From the NCBI RefSeq assembly GCF_001718695.1, contig NZ_CP013422.1, positions 1,736,001-1,800,000 of the forward strand: 64,000 nucleotides of DNA, read 5' to 3'. Positions 1-11,311 of the stretch are shown piece by piece. Position 1 is the stretch's first letter. Each line of letters opens with the position of its first letter. The notes under the pieces are model-generated. The model was not told the origin of the DNA. It was given only the letters and a program-made list of their open reading frames with translations, and ran no database searches. This stretch comes from Burkholderia ubonensis (lineage in GTDB: Bacteria > Pseudomonadota > Gammaproteobacteria > Burkholderiales > Burkholderiaceae). The position numbers and the translations under genes are program-made.

Positions 1-503
1 GTGTCGATCATCTTCTGGATCGTCGCGTTCGCGCTGCTGCCGGGCTCGATCCCGTAGATCTTGCCGTCGAGCTCCGCGCGATGCTTCGCGATGTCGTCGA
101 ACGTCTTCAGGCCAGCCTGGTATGCGTAGCTCGGCACCGCGAGCGTCGCCTTCGCGCCGGACAGGTTCGGCGGTTCGACGACGTTGATCGACTTGCTGTC
201 GAGGAACGGCTGCAGCTGCTTCTGCTGCACGGGCCACCAGTAGCCGAGCGACACGTCGAGCTGCTTGCTCTTCAGCCCTGCGAACGAGATCGGCACCGAC
301 GCGATCGTCGTCGTCGGCCTGTAGCCGAGCGCCTCGAACACCGTCGACGCCATCGCGGTCGTCGACGTGATGTCGGTCCAGCCGATGTCGGCGAAGCGCA
401 CGGTGCGGCAGGTCGCGGGGTCCGCTTCGGCCTGCGCCGCAGTCGACCACACACCTGCCGCCAGCACAGCCGCGCCGAGCGCGGCGATCGTTCTCGACTT
501 CAT
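1..503 (-). CDS. ChoX-like choline/glycine betaine ABC substrate-binding protein (partial, C-terminus outside window)
   Basis: The first ~167 residues are present, starting at the ATG complementary to 501-503; the C-terminal half lies beyond position 1. An N-terminal signal peptide is visible (MKSRTIAALGAAVLAAG then a cut near AQA-E). The mature part reads CRTVRFADIGWTDIT, later GYWWPVQ and DGKIYGIEPGSSAN, the arrangement of the choline-binding periplasmic proteins of ABC importers (OpuAC/ChoX family), and it parallels the complete homologue at 16896-17861. It should bind a quaternary amine in the periplasm and deliver it to a ChoW/ChoV-type permease; whether those genes follow cannot be seen. 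A LysR gene lies upstream on the same strand, about 265 nt away. The family is clear; choline versus another betaine as ligand is inference. Confidence 0.85.
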   Translation of the reverse strand, partial: MKSRTIAALGAAVLAAGVWSTAAQAEADPATCRTVRFADIGWTDITSTTAMASTVFEALGYRPTTTIASVPISFAGLKSKQLDVSLGYWWPVQQKQLQPFLDSKSINVVEPPNLSGAKATLAVPSYAYQAGLKTFDDIAKHRAELDGKIYGIEPGSSANATIQKMID

Positions 504-767
504 GGTCTTCTCTCCCGGTTGGACCGATGTCCGACGGGTTCGCGGAAGTGCGTCCCGGCCTGCATCGTGGACTCAAAAGTACCGAGCCATATTCGCCGCA
601 AGGCGACCGCCGGCGACATTTTCTTGACTGTTTGCGACTATGAGTGGAAACCACTACGCGCGCGCAGCGGCTTGTGCGGCGGGGGTTTTACGGCGATCGC
701 GGCGGGCGGGCGGTTGTCCGGATGCGGCGTCGGGACGGTGACGCGGAGGCGCCGCAACGGCGACGCG

Positions 768-1739
768 TCAGCGCCGTACGTCGACGTAGGTTTCGCGGCA
801 GATGGCGCGCAGCGCGTCGACCAGCAGATCGCGCGTCGGCGCATGCGGTTCGGCCGCGCGCGTGAACAGCGCGATCGGCGGCAGCGTCCAGACCAGCGAG
901 TAAGGCACGATCGCGACGCCCGCGATGCGCACCATTTCCTCGGCGATATCGGCCGGCACGATCGACACCGCATCGTCGCTCGACGCGATCATTTCGCCGA
1001 TCAGCTTCGACGAGTAGCTCTCGACGATCGGCACCGGCGGCGCGATGCCGGCCGACAGGAACAGGTCGGTCACCTGCTCGCGCATCGGCGTGTGCGGCGC
1101 GCCGAGAATCCAGTCGAGCGCGCGCAGCTTCTCCCAGTCGAGCGGCATGCGGGCCAGCTTCGCGGCGAGACGGCGGCTCGCGATCAGGCGCGGCTTCTGT
1201 TGATGCAGCACTTCGAACGACACCTGCCCGAGATCGATCGCCGACGACGCGCGGCCGATCACCAGATCGACGCTGTGATCCTTCAGCTGCAGCAGCAACT
1301 GGTCGCTGGTGCCCTCGTGGATCGTCACGGTCAGACGCCGCTCCATCCCCGCCTGCAGCCGCTTGAGCGCCGCGGACAGCATCTGGCCCGAAATGAACGG
1401 AATGACGCCGATGTGCAGCCGCATCGCATGGCCGGCGACGACCGCTTCGATATCGCGGGTGAGATGGTCGAGGTCGTGCAGCATCGCCTGCGCGCGTTCG
1501 AGCACGACGTTGCCGAGCGCGGTGGGCACCATGCCGCGCGGCGAGCGGTCGAACAGCGGCCCGCCGAACATGCTTTCGAGCTCCGCCAGCGCATTGGTGA
1601 CCGCCGGCTGGCTGCTCGCGAGATGCTCGGCCGCGCGCGTCAGCGAGCCGTGCTGCCGGATCTGCAGCAGCAGCACGAGGTGCCGCATCTTCAGCCGCGC
1701 ACCGAGGCGCCGGACCACGTCGTTTGCGTCGAATGTCAC
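768..1739 (-). CDS. LysR-family transcriptional regulator
   Basis: This is a 323-residue protein of normal LysR length. The N-terminal winged HTH (about residues 16-75) shows LTRAAEHLASSQPAVTNALAELE followed by LFDRSPRGM, both diagnostic of LysR regulators, and the rest fits a periplasmic-binding-protein-like effector domain. The gene is divergent from maeB (start-to-start gap about 135 nt) and points towards the choline-type binding protein at the left edge, so it could control either. A dyad (1755-1774) lies just before its start codon, the usual position for autoregulation. The inducer cannot be read from the sequence. Confidence 0.9.
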   Translation of the reverse strand: MTFDANDVVRRLGARLKMRHLVLLLQIRQHGSLTRAAEHLASSQPAVTNALAELESMFGGPLFDRSPRGMVPTALGNVVLERAQAMLHDLDHLTRDIEAVVAGHAMRLHIGVIPFISGQMLSAALKRLQAGMERRLTVTIHEGTSDQLLLQLKDHSVDLVIGRASSAIDLGQVSFEVLHQQKPRLIASRRLAAKLARMPLDWEKLRALDWILGAPHTPMREQVTDLFLSAGIAPPVPIVESYSSKLIGEMIASSDDAVSIVPADIAEEMVRIAGVAIVPYSLVWTLPPIALFTRAAEPHAPTRDLLVDALRAICRETYVDVRR

Positions 1740-1754
1740 CTTGGGACCGCCGCA

Positions 1755-1774
1755 CCATCAGGAAAAAGTGATGG
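1755..1774. promoter_or_regulatory. candidate LysR operator dyad between lysR and maeB
   Basis: Six-base arms CCATCA (1755-1760) and TGATGG (1769-1774) form a perfect inverted repeat with an 8-nt A-rich spacer, 16 nt upstream of the LysR start codon and about 100 nt upstream of maeB. Size and position suit LysR autoregulation and divergent control; this is inference from dyad symmetry only. Confidence 0.35.
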
Positions 1775-1874
1775 CCCGATATTAAAACAGAATCATCTCC
1801 TTATGGCCGATCCCTAGAATGGCCGTCATCGATCGCGTCGGGACTGGCCTGACGCACCTGCCCGGACCCAAAAC

Positions 1875-4175
<2,301 letters not shown>

Positions 4176-4182
4176 CGACCAC

Positions 4183-4214
4183 GGACGAGGGGCGGCCGAG
4201 GCGGCCCCTCGTCC
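4183..4214. terminator. hairpin between convergent maeB and aminotransferase genes
   Basis: A perfect 11-bp stem (4183-4193 with 4204-4214) and a 10-nt loop sit eight nucleotides past the maeB stop and 24 nt past the stop of the opposing gene. There is no long T-run on either side, so this is a possible bidirectional terminator rather than a textbook intrinsic one. Confidence 0.5.
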
Positions 4215-4238
4215 GGTGCTGCGCACCGCCCGTTGCGC

Positions 4239-5366
4239 TTATACGATGCGCTCCAGCGCAGCGGCGAAGCGCGCCACCGCCGCATCGACGTCATGCAGCT
4301 TGTCGAGGCCGAACAGGCCGATGCGGAAGGTCTTGAAGTCGGCCGGCTCGTCGCATTGCAGCGGCACGCCGGCCGCGATCTGCACGCCCACGTCGGCAAA
4401 CTTCTTGCCGGAACGGATCCCGTCGTCGTCGGTATAGCTGACGACCACGCCCGGCGCCTCGAAGCCTTCGGCCGCCACGCTGCGAAACCCCTTCTGCGCG
4501 AGCAACGCGCGAATCCGCGCGCCGAGCTCGAGCTGCTCGGCCTTCACCTTGTCGAAGCCGTACGCCAGTGTTTCGGCGATGACGTCGCGCAGCGTCGCGA
4601 GGCTGTCGGTCGGCATCGTCGCGTGATACGCGAAGCCGCCGTTCTCGTACGCCTCCATGATCTGCAGCCACTTGCGCAGATCGCACGCGAAGCTGGTGCT
4701 GGTGGTCGCGTCGATCCGCTCGCGCGCCAGCGCGCCGAGCATCACCAGTCCGCAGCCGGGCGAGGCGCTCCAGCCCTTCTGCGGCGCGCTGATCAGCACG
4801 TCGACGCCGGTCGCCTCCATGTCGACCCACACCGTGCCGGACGCGATGCAATCGAGCACGAACATCCCGCCGACCGCATGCACGGCGTCCGCCACCGCGC
4901 GCAGATACGCGTCGGGCAGCATCATGCCGGAGGCGGTCTCGACGTGCGGCGCGAACACGAGGTCCGGCTTGTGCTCGCGAATCGCGGCGACCACTTCGTC
5001 GAGCGGCGCAGGCGCATAGGCGGCCTGCCGGCCCGGCTCGACCGGACGCGCCTTCAGCACGATCGCTTCGGACGGAATGCCGCCCATCTCGAAGATCTGC
5101 GACCAGCGGAAGCTGAACCAGCCGTTGCGGATCACGAGGCATTTGCGGTTGGTCGCGAACTGCCGCGCGACGGCCTCCATGCCGAAGGTCCCGCTGCCCG
5201 GCACGATGGCGACGGCCTTCGCGTGGTAGACCTGCTTCAACGCAGCGGAAATGTCGCGCATCACGTGCTGGAAGCGCTGCGACATGTGATTGATCGACCG
5301 GTCGGTGTACACCACCGAATATTCGAGAAGCCCGTCGCGGTCGACATCGGGAAGTAATCCTGGCAC
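4239..5366 (-). CDS. class V PLP-dependent aminotransferase (alanine/serine-glyoxylate aminotransferase family)
   Basis: The protein has the AGAT/SgaA fold-type I pattern: VPGSGTFGMEAVARQ near the N-terminus, FAPHVETASGMM, FVLDCIASG (cofactor Asp), and the PLP lysine in SAPQKGWSASPG. The family swaps amino groups between small amino acids and glyoxylate or pyruvate in the cytoplasm. I chose GTG at 5364-5366 as start because GGAGG lies five bases upstream; an ATG nine codons earlier (5391-5393) has no visible Shine-Dalgarno. From the GTG the protein is 375 residues. It stands alone, convergent with maeB. Substrate assignment (alanine, serine or another donor) is not possible from sequence. Confidence 0.85.
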   Translation of the reverse strand: MPGLLPDVDRDGLLEYSVVYTDRSINHMSQRFQHVMRDISAALKQVYHAKAVAIVPGSGTFGMEAVARQFATNRKCLVIRNGWFSFRWSQIFEMGGIPSEAIVLKARPVEPGRQAAYAPAPLDEVVAAIREHKPDLVFAPHVETASGMMLPDAYLRAVADAVHAVGGMFVLDCIASGTVWVDMEATGVDVLISAPQKGWSASPGCGLVMLGALARERIDATTSTSFACDLRKWLQIMEAYENGGFAYHATMPTDSLATLRDVIAETLAYGFDKVKAEQLELGARIRALLAQKGFRSVAAEGFEAPGVVVSYTDDDGIRSGKKFADVGVQIAAGVPLQCDEPADFKTFRIGLFGLDKLHDVDAAVARFAAALERIV

Positions 5367-5543
5367 GTTCGCCTCCGGTAAGGAATCTGGCATGGGATGA
5401 GCGCGCGCGGCATCCGGGCGGACGCCGCCGCTGCAATGCAACATCGGATGACGGTTGCATCGACGACGACCGATTCTAGCGAAAGCCGCTGCGCTTGGTA
5501 CGACGGGGCGCGGAGGCGCGCTGCACGTTGCCGCGCCGCTCGC

Positions 5544-6461
5544 CTACCTCGGCCACCGCCAGCTCGGCTCCGACAGATGTTCGGCGAAGAAGTCGGACAG
5601 CGCGGCGATCTTCGCCGGCCGGGCGCGCGCGGAAGGCGTGATGAAGTACAGGCCGCCCTTGGTGAGCGACCAGTCGGTCAGGATCGCTTCGAGCCGGCCG
5701 TCGGCCAGATATTCGCCGGCGATGAACTCCGGCAGCTCGCCGATCGCGAGCCCTTCGAGCAGCGTCGGCAGCAGCGCGTCGGAATTCGTGACGCGCAGCG
5801 GCCCGTTCGGCAGGATCGGCTCTTCTTCGCCAGCGTCGTTCGTGAAGCGCCACACGTCGCTGTGCGCGCGGTACGCATACGACAGGCATGCGCGCCCGGC
5901 CAGATCGCGCGGATGCGTCGGCCGGCCTTCGCGCGCCAGATAGGCCGGCGACGCGACCACGTATTGCGTCACCGCGCACAGGCGCCGCGCGACCAGCGAC
6001 GAATCGGGCAGCGCGGCGATCCGCAGCGCGGCATCGAAACCGTCGGCGATCAGATCGACCGACGCATCCGACAGATGCAGGTCGATCGACACTTCCGGAT
6101 AGGCGCGAAAGAACGCCGGCAACAGCGGCGCGACCCAACGCAGCCCGAACGACATCGGCACCGCGAGCCGCACGAGCCCGCGCGGCTGCACGGCCATCTC
6201 GCGCGCGGCGCTCTCCGCCTCTTCCGCGTGGCGATACATGTCGCCCGCCTTTTCGCACAAGGTCCGGCCGAACTCGGTGAGCGCGAGCTGCCGCGACGTG
6301 CGGTTGAAGAGCCGCCCGCCGAGCCGGTCTTCCAGGCGCGCGACGCCGCGCGACACGGTCGCCACCGACACGCCCATCGAGCGGGCCGCCGCCGCGAACG
6401 AGCCCTCCTCGGCGACCTTCGCGAACATCGCGAGCCCCTCGAAGTCAGGCAATCTGGCCAT
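5544..6461 (-). CDS. LysR-family transcriptional regulator, divergent from an SDR gene
   Basis: This is a 305-residue regulator with an N-terminal HTH (FAAAARSMGVSVATVSRGVARLEDRLGGRLFNR split over residues ~20-55) and a CrgA/DsdC-type effector domain (GLVRLAVPMSFGLRWVAPLL). It belongs to the subgroup that commonly controls a divergent oxidoreductase, which fits the short-chain dehydrogenase starting 136 nt away. A dyad that could be its operator sits at 6483-6499. The ligand is unknown. Confidence 0.9.
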   Translation of the reverse strand: MARLPDFEGLAMFAKVAEEGSFAAAARSMGVSVATVSRGVARLEDRLGGRLFNRTSRQLALTEFGRTLCEKAGDMYRHAEEAESAAREMAVQPRGLVRLAVPMSFGLRWVAPLLPAFFRAYPEVSIDLHLSDASVDLIADGFDAALRIAALPDSSLVARRLCAVTQYVVASPAYLAREGRPTHPRDLAGRACLSYAYRAHSDVWRFTNDAGEEEPILPNGPLRVTNSDALLPTLLEGLAIGELPEFIAGEYLADGRLEAILTDWSLTKGGLYFITPSARARPAKIAALSDFFAEHLSEPSWRWPR

Positions 6462-6482
6462 TTCCCCTCATCTTTTCATTTA

Positions 6483-6499
6483 TGCAACGTTGGCTTGCA
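6483..6499. promoter_or_regulatory. candidate operator for the LysR/SDR divergent pair
   Basis: Arms TGCAA (6483-6487) and TTGCA (6495-6499) flank a 7-nt spacer, a compact dyad of LysR-box type. It lies 21 nt upstream of the LysR start and about 100 nt before the SDR start, in an AT-richer stretch. Its role is inferred from symmetry and location. Confidence 0.35.
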
Positions 6500-6597
6500 A
6501 TCAATTCTATTTCGAAAGCCTGGGTGCGTCGATATTCTCCTTACATCGCAGCACGTAACACGAACCCCCTCATCCAGATATCGAAAGGAGAAGCACC

Positions 6598-7362
6598 ATG
6601 GCACGCAAGCTCGACAACAAGATCGCACTCGTCACCGGCGGCACCAGCGGGATCGGCCTCGCGACCGCCCAGCGCTTCGCCGCGGAAGGCGCCCACGTCT
6701 ACGTGACCGGCCGCCGTCAGGCCGAACTCGACGCCGCGGTCGGCTCGATCCGCGACAACGGCGGCAGCGCGACCGGCGTGCGGATCGACTCGACGAAGCT
6801 CGACGAACTCGACGCGCTGTACGCGCAGATCGGCGAAGAACGCGGCCGCCTCGACGTGCTGTTCGCGAACGCGGGCGGCGGCTCGATGCTGCCGTTCGGC
6901 AGCATCACCGAAGAGCACTTCGACGACACGTTCGATCGCAACGTGAAAGGCGTGCTGTTCACGGTGCAAAAGGCGCTGCCGCTGCTGGCCGACCGCGCGT
7001 CGGTGATCCTCACCGGCTCGACGGCAGCCAGCGCCGGCACCGCGGCGTTCAGCGTGTATGCGGCGTCGAAGGCCGCGGTACGCTCGTTCGCACGCAACTG
7101 GATTCTCGACCTCAAGGAGCGCGGCATCCGCGTGAACACGATCAGCCCCGGTGCGACGCGTACGCCGGGCCTGCTCGACCTCGCCGGCCAGGACGCCGCG
7201 CAGCGTCAGGGGCTCGCCGACTATCTGGCTTCGCTGATTCCGATGGGGCGCCTCGGCGAACCCGAGGAAATCGCGGGCGCTGCGCTGTTCCTCGCGTCGG
7301 ACGATGCGAGCTTCGTGAACGGCATCGAGCTGTTCGTCGACGGCGGTCAGCAGCAGATCTGA
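6598..7362 (+). CDS. short-chain dehydrogenase/reductase (SDR, classical)
   Basis: A 254-residue cytoplasmic NAD(P)-dependent oxidoreductase. The Rossmann [10 protein letters not shown] motif is at about residues 14-23, NAGGG near 90-95, the catalytic Ser in LTGSTAAS and the YAASKAA catalytic Tyr/Lys near 155-160, so the active-site tetrad is complete. The C-terminus ends FVDGGQQQI, as in glucose/3-oxoacyl-type SDRs. The ATG is preceded by AAAGGAGAAGCACC, a strong ribosome binding site. Divergent transcription from a LysR gene suggests that regulator controls it. The substrate is unknown. Confidence 0.92.
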   Translation: MARKLDNKIALVTGGTSGIGLATAQRFAAEGAHVYVTGRRQAELDAAVGSIRDNGGSATGVRIDSTKLDELDALYAQIGEERGRLDVLFANAGGGSMLPFGSITEEHFDDTFDRNVKGVLFTVQKALPLLADRASVILTGSTAASAGTAAFSVYAASKAAVRSFARNWILDLKERGIRVNTISPGATRTPGLLDLAGQDAAQRQGLADYLASLIPMGRLGEPEEIAGAALFLASDDASFVNGIELFVDGGQQQI

Positions 7363-7416
7363 ACATGATGAGGCTGCGGCGGTTAGACCGGCGGCACGCG
7401 CCACGCCGAGACGCCG

Positions 7417-7530
7417 GTCAGCGCTGCCGCCGCGCGCCGGGGCCTCATCCGCCTCGGAAATTTCGCGACCGTCTACAACACGCAATTCGGCGAGCTGCCG
7501 TCGGCGACCACACGCCGAGCGTTTCGCGGG
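7417..7530 (+). pseudogene. remnant of an AraC-family regulator C-terminus
   Basis: Read in the frame beginning at 7417, this stretch encodes GLIRLGNFATVYNTQFGELP followed by SATTRRA, which closely matches the second half of an AraC-family HTH domain (pattern GF-hydrophobic-LGRFA-Y---FGE-PS-TLRR). A stop (TAG at 7384-7386) closes the frame just upstream, no start codon serves it, and the downstream codons (to TAA at 7654) lose resemblance to anything. No first HTH helix is visible. I read it as the surviving end of a deleted regulator between the SDR gene and the GlxA-type regulator. Confidence 0.5.
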
Positions 7531-7731
7531 CCAGTCGATGTATTCCCTGTACCGCCTGATCCCGCTGAACTTCGATCTCGTCGCCCGCTTCTCGGTCGAG
7601 CGGCTGCAGCGGCCGTCGCACGAAAATACGCGGAGCGCCGCGCAAACCCGCGATAATCCAGTGTCGAGCGTCCGGCGCGCGCTGCGCCCCGCTCGCCGCC
7701 CGGCCTTCATCCGATTCGACGCGACCCCGCG

Positions 7732-8685
7732 ATGCCCGAGGATTTCCACTTCCTGCTGCTGCCCGGCTTCTCCGCACTCGGCTTCATGTCCGCGGTCGAG
7801 CCGCTGCGCGTCGCGAACCGCTTTCGCGCGCAGCTTTACCGCTGGCACGTGCTCAGCGCGGACGGCGGCCCGGTGGCCGCCAGCAACGGCATCCCGGTCG
7901 CCGCGGAGGCCGCGTATGCGGACGTGGAGCGCGTCGGCACGGTGTTCGTCGTCGCGGGCTTCGACCCGCTCGTCTGCTACACGCGCGCGCTCGGCGACTG
8001 GCTGCGGCGCCAGCACCGGCACGGCGCGACGCTCGGCGGCATCGATACCGGCAGCTTCGTGCTCGCCGAGGCCGGGCTGTTCGATTCGTCGCATCCGCTC
8101 ACGCTGCACTGGGAAGCGCTTGCCGCGTTCCGCGAGCGCTACCCGGGCCTGAAGGCGACGCAGGAGCTGTTCGAGATCGGCGAGCGGCGCATCACCTGCG
8201 CGGGCGGCACCGCGTCGATCGACATGATGCTCGACCTGATCGGGCGGCGGCACGGCGCGGACCTCGCGGCGGCGATCTCCGAGCAGTTCGTCGTCAGCCG
8301 GATCCGCCAGCGCTCGGACAGCCAGCGGCTCGAGATCGCCGCGCGCTACGGCGTGCACAACCGCAAGCTGATCCAGGTGATCGGCACGATGCAGCGCCAC
8401 ATGGAGACTCCGCTCGGGCCCGACGCGCTCGCCGACGAAGTCGCGATCACGCGGCGCCAGCTCGAGCGGCTGTTCAGCGCGACGCTGAACGACACGCCGA
8501 CGCGCTTCTACCTGAACCTGCGGCTCGACCGCGCGCGCGAGCTGCTGCAGCAGACCGACATGAGCATCACGTCGGTGTGCGTCGCGTGCGGCTTCGAATC
8601 GCCGTCGCACTTCTCGCGCACCTATCGCACGCGTTTCGGGATGAGCCCGCGCAGCGACCGCGGCGGCCTCGCGCCAAAGCGCTGA
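7732..8685 (+). CDS. GlxA-family transcriptional regulator (DJ-1/PfpI domain plus AraC HTH)
   Basis: This 317-residue regulator has an N-terminal class I glutamine-amidotransferase-like (DJ-1/PfpI) domain, about residues 1-190 (FHFLLLPGFSALGFMSAVEPLR ... CAGGTASIDMMLDLI), and a C-terminal AraC double HTH (about 215-310, ending CGFESPSHFSRTYRTRFGMSP). It is the architecture of GbdR, CdhR and ArgR-type regulators of amine and amino-acid catabolism and is a distant paralogue of gbdR at 36437. The domain position expected for a nucleophile Cys reads GGIDTGSFVLAE, so it is likely a sensor and not an enzyme. It converges on the amino-acid binding-protein gene at 8741, and may control that cluster (inference). 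Confidence 0.88.
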   Translation: MPEDFHFLLLPGFSALGFMSAVEPLRVANRFRAQLYRWHVLSADGGPVAASNGIPVAAEAAYADVERVGTVFVVAGFDPLVCYTRALGDWLRRQHRHGATLGGIDTGSFVLAEAGLFDSSHPLTLHWEALAAFRERYPGLKATQELFEIGERRITCAGGTASIDMMLDLIGRRHGADLAAAISEQFVVSRIRQRSDSQRLEIAARYGVHNRKLIQVIGTMQRHMETPLGPDALADEVAITRRQLERLFSATLNDTPTRFYLNLRLDRARELLQQTDMSITSVCVACGFESPSHFSRTYRTRFGMSPRSDRGGLAPKR

Positions 8686-8740
8686 GCGATGCGGGGCGCG
8701 GTACGAACCGATGCGTTGCCGTGCGCCGCGGCGACGGCCG

Positions 8741-9529
8741 TCAATTCCCGTACATGTCGAAGTCGAAGTACTTCGACTCGATCTTGCGATACGTGCCGTC
8801 GCTGCGAATCTGCGCGATCGCGCGATTCAGCGCGTCGCGCAGGTCGGTATCGGCCTTGCGCACGCCGATCGCGTCGCCGTTGCCCATGATCCGCGGATCG
8901 AACACGACGCCGCCCGCGAACGAGAAGCCCTTGCCGCGCGGCGTCGCCAGGAAGCCGAGCTGGCCCTGCACCGCATCCATCAGCACGCCGTCGATGCGCC
9001 CCGTCACGAGGTCCGCATACGCCTGGTCGTAGCTCGGGTACGGCACGACCTCGACCTTCGCCGGCGCCCATTTCTCGCGCGCATAGGTCTCCTGGATCGT
9101 CCCCTGTTCGACCGCGATGCGCTTGCCGGCGAGCTTCGCCGCGTCGGGCAGCAGCCCGGCGCCCGTGCGGGCGATCAGGCGCGTCTGGTTGCGGTACAGG
9201 CGGTCGGTGAAGTCGATCTGCTGGCGGCGCTGTTCGGTCGCGGCCATCGACGACAGGATCACGTCGAACTTGCGCGCCTGCAGGCCCGGAATCAGTCCGT
9301 CGAAGCTGCTCGACACCCACACGCATTTCGCGTTCAGCTTCGCGCACAGCGCATTGCCGAGGTCGACGTCGAAGCCCTGCACGCTGCCGTCGGTCGCGGT
9401 CGATTCGAACGGCGGATAGGTCGGGTCCACGCCGATGCGGATCGTCGTCCACTCCTTCGCCGACGCCAGCGTCGCGAAGGCCATCGTGGCGGCGGAAAGC
9501 AGGATCGTGATGCGGGTCTTGTTCTTCAT
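8741..9529 (-). CDS. periplasmic amino-acid-type ABC transporter substrate-binding protein
   Basis: A 262-residue member of solute-binding family 3. The signal peptide (about residues 1-24, hydrophobic core ITILLSAATMAFATLASA) starts at the ATG complementary to 9527-9529, not the longer in-frame extension. The mature protein shows IRIGVDPTYPPFES, GFDVDLGNALC and RIDGVLMDAV, typical of lysine/arginine/ornithine, histidine or opine binders; GFDVDL and an Arg in YRNQTRLIARTG fit an alpha-amino-acid ligand. It is downstream of, and cotranscribable with, the three-subunit dehydrogenase genes (49-nt gap). No permease or ATPase is adjacent in the window, so it probably uses a transporter encoded elsewhere. 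Confidence 0.88.
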   Translation of the reverse strand: MKNKTRITILLSAATMAFATLASAKEWTTIRIGVDPTYPPFESTATDGSVQGFDVDLGNALCAKLNAKCVWVSSSFDGLIPGLQARKFDVILSSMAATEQRRQQIDFTDRLYRNQTRLIARTGAGLLPDAAKLAGKRIAVEQGTIQETYAREKWAPAKVEVVPYPSYDQAYADLVTGRIDGVLMDAVQGQLGFLATPRGKGFSFAGGVVFDPRIMGNGDAIGVRKADTDLRDALNRAIAQIRSDGTYRKIESKYFDFDMYGN

Positions 9530-9578
9530 GGTCAGGCTCCGTTCGGGTGGGCAAGCTGGGGCATGCGCGGGCCGTGCG

Positions 9579-11015
9579 TCAGCTCGGGAATTCGCCGCGC
9601 CGGAAATCGTTCGACAGTTCAAGCGCGTCGGCCATCTCGCCGACGGTCACGGGCTTGATCGGCGCGCGGATCCGGTAGTGGCCCACGTCGCCGACGTCGC
9701 GCCGCTGCACGTCGGCGATCAGTTCGCCGACCGTCGTGCTGCACCAGCGCCCCTGGCACGGCCCCATTCCACAGCGCGTGAACGCCTTCATCTGGTTCGG
9801 CCCCGGACAGCCGAGCGCCGCGAGGCCGCGTATTTCGGCGGCCGTGATCTCCTCGCAGCGGCATACGATGGTGTCGCCGTCGGGGCGGCGCAGCATGGCG
9901 GGCGGCGTATAGAGCGCATCGAGCAGAGGACGCACGGCGAGATGACGGCGCCGCGCACGCAGCAACGGGCGCTCGCGTTCGGCCTGCGCGTGCCGATCGA
10001 GCACGCCGAGCGCGGCAGCAACGTCGAGCGCGGCGACTTCGCCCGCCAGTGCCGCGGCCTGCGCGCCGCCGATGCCGGCGCCGTCGCCGGCAATCCAGAC
10101 CGGCGCGACGCTGCTGCGGCCGCGCGCGTCGCATTGCGGCCGCCAGCATGCCGCGCGTCCGTCCCATTCATGCGCGCAGCCGAGCGCGCGCGCGAGCTGC
10201 GTCGACGGAATCACGCCCTGGTGCAACAGCACGAGCGACGTGTCGAGCGAATGCGCGATGCCGTGCGCGTCGCGAAAGTGGATGGCTTGCGCGCGGCCGT
10301 CGCCGTCGATCCGCACGTCGGTCGCGCCGCGATGAACCGCGATGCCCGCATCGCGCACCGCACGCAGCATGCGCCAGCCCTTGAGCAGATAGTCGGCGCC
10401 GCGCAGCGCCGGCAGCGCGTGCGGAAGCGCACGGCGCCACGCATCGCGCGGCGTCGTGTCGACCAGCGCGCGCACGCGCCTGCCCGCGTTCAGCAATTGC
10501 GCCGCGAACAGCCACAGCAGCGGGCCGCTGCCGGCGAGCACGGTGTCGGCCGACGGCGCGAGCCCCGACGATTTCAGCAACGACTGCGCGGCGCCGACGC
10601 CCATCACGCCCGGCAGCGTCCAGCCCGGTATCGGCCACGGCCGCTCCTGCGCGCCGGCCGCGATCAGCACCGCGCGCGCGCCGATTTCGAGCGTGCCGCC
10701 CGACGGACCGCTTCGCGTCAGCATCGCGACCGGCTCCGGCTCCAACGCCACCTGCCATACCGTGCTGCGCGGCAGATAACGCGCGCCGCTCGCATGCAAC
10801 GCGTCGACGAGCGGCCGGCCGGCGACGTAATCCCTGCCGAGCCAGCGCGCGAGTTCGGCAGGCGCGGCCGCGACGTTGCGATAGATCTGGCCGCCGGCCG
10901 CCGTGCCTTCGTCGGCGACCACGACCGACAGCCCCGCCTTGCATGCGGCGGCGGCCGCAGCCATCCCGGCCGGCCCGGCGCCGACGATCAGCAGATCGCA
11001 CTGGCTGCGCGTCAT
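9579..11015 (-). CDS. NAD(P)/FAD-dependent oxidoreductase, alpha subunit of an opine/D-hydroxyproline-type dehydrogenase
   Basis: A 478-residue flavoprotein beginning MTRSQCDLLIVGAGPAGMAA, with the FAD-binding GxGPAG at residues ~11-16 and a second dinucleotide fold (LIAAGAQERP, LAGSGPLLWLFAAQLL). The C-terminal ~90 residues carry a BFD-like cluster-binding pattern C-x-C ... C-x4-C (VCRCEEIT and RCGMGPCQGRWC). This is the alpha subunit found with a small [2Fe-2S] protein and a glycine/D-amino-acid-oxidase-like beta subunit in octopine/nopaline oxidases, HcnABC and D-hydroxyproline dehydrogenases. Its start overlaps the stop of the ferredoxin-like gene by four bases, implying translational coupling. 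The substrate is undetermined. Confidence 0.88.
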   Translation of the reverse strand: MTRSQCDLLIVGAGPAGMAAAAAACKAGLSVVVADEGTAAGGQIYRNVAAAPAELARWLGRDYVAGRPLVDALHASGARYLPRSTVWQVALEPEPVAMLTRSGPSGGTLEIGARAVLIAAGAQERPWPIPGWTLPGVMGVGAAQSLLKSSGLAPSADTVLAGSGPLLWLFAAQLLNAGRRVRALVDTTPRDAWRRALPHALPALRGADYLLKGWRMLRAVRDAGIAVHRGATDVRIDGDGRAQAIHFRDAHGIAHSLDTSLVLLHQGVIPSTQLARALGCAHEWDGRAACWRPQCDARGRSSVAPVWIAGDGAGIGGAQAAALAGEVAALDVAAALGVLDRHAQAERERPLLRARRRHLAVRPLLDALYTPPAMLRRPDGDTIVCRCEEITAAEIRGLAALGCPGPNQMKAFTRCGMGPCQGRWCSTTVGELIADVQRRDVGDVGHYRIRAPIKPVTVGEMADALELSNDFRRGEFPS

Positions 11016-11311
11016 GCCAGCCTCGCGCGGCCATGCATCGCACGCACCTGCATCCCGTCGCGCACGGGCGTCATGCAGCCCTGCACGTTCGGCACGCCGT
11101 CGATGTCGACGAGACAGTCGAAGCACACGCCCATCATGCAGAACGGGCCGCGCGGCGCGCCGCCAACGGCGCTGGCGCGGCACGCGAGCACGCCCGCGGC
11201 GAGCAACGCGGCGGCGACGCTGTAGTGCGCGGGCACGTCGTGCGGCGTGCCGTCGAAATGGATGCGCACGCGCTCGCGCGTCGCGGCGGCGGGAACGATG
11301 GATTCAAACAT
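11012..11311 (-). CDS. small [2Fe-2S] protein, gamma subunit of the three-part dehydrogenase
   Basis: A 99-residue protein (start ATG at 11309-11311) with one plant-type [2Fe-2S] pattern, C-x4-C-x2-C-x11-C (CMMGVCFDCLVDIDGVPNVQGC region, about residues 60-82). It should pass electrons between the two flavoprotein subunits. It overlaps its neighbours on both sides (8 nt with the beta gene, 4 nt with the alpha gene), so the three subunits are made from one message. Confidence 0.87.
   Translation of the reverse strand: MFESIVPAAATRERVRIHFDGTPHDVPAHYSVAAALLAAGVLACRASAVGGAPRGPFCMMGVCFDCLVDIDGVPNVQGCMTPVRDGMQVRAMHGRARLA

Noticed and set aside
9035..11225. Long plus-strand frame opposite the flavin dehydrogenase genes
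   Set aside because: Arg/Ala/His-rich antisense product without domain or start signal.
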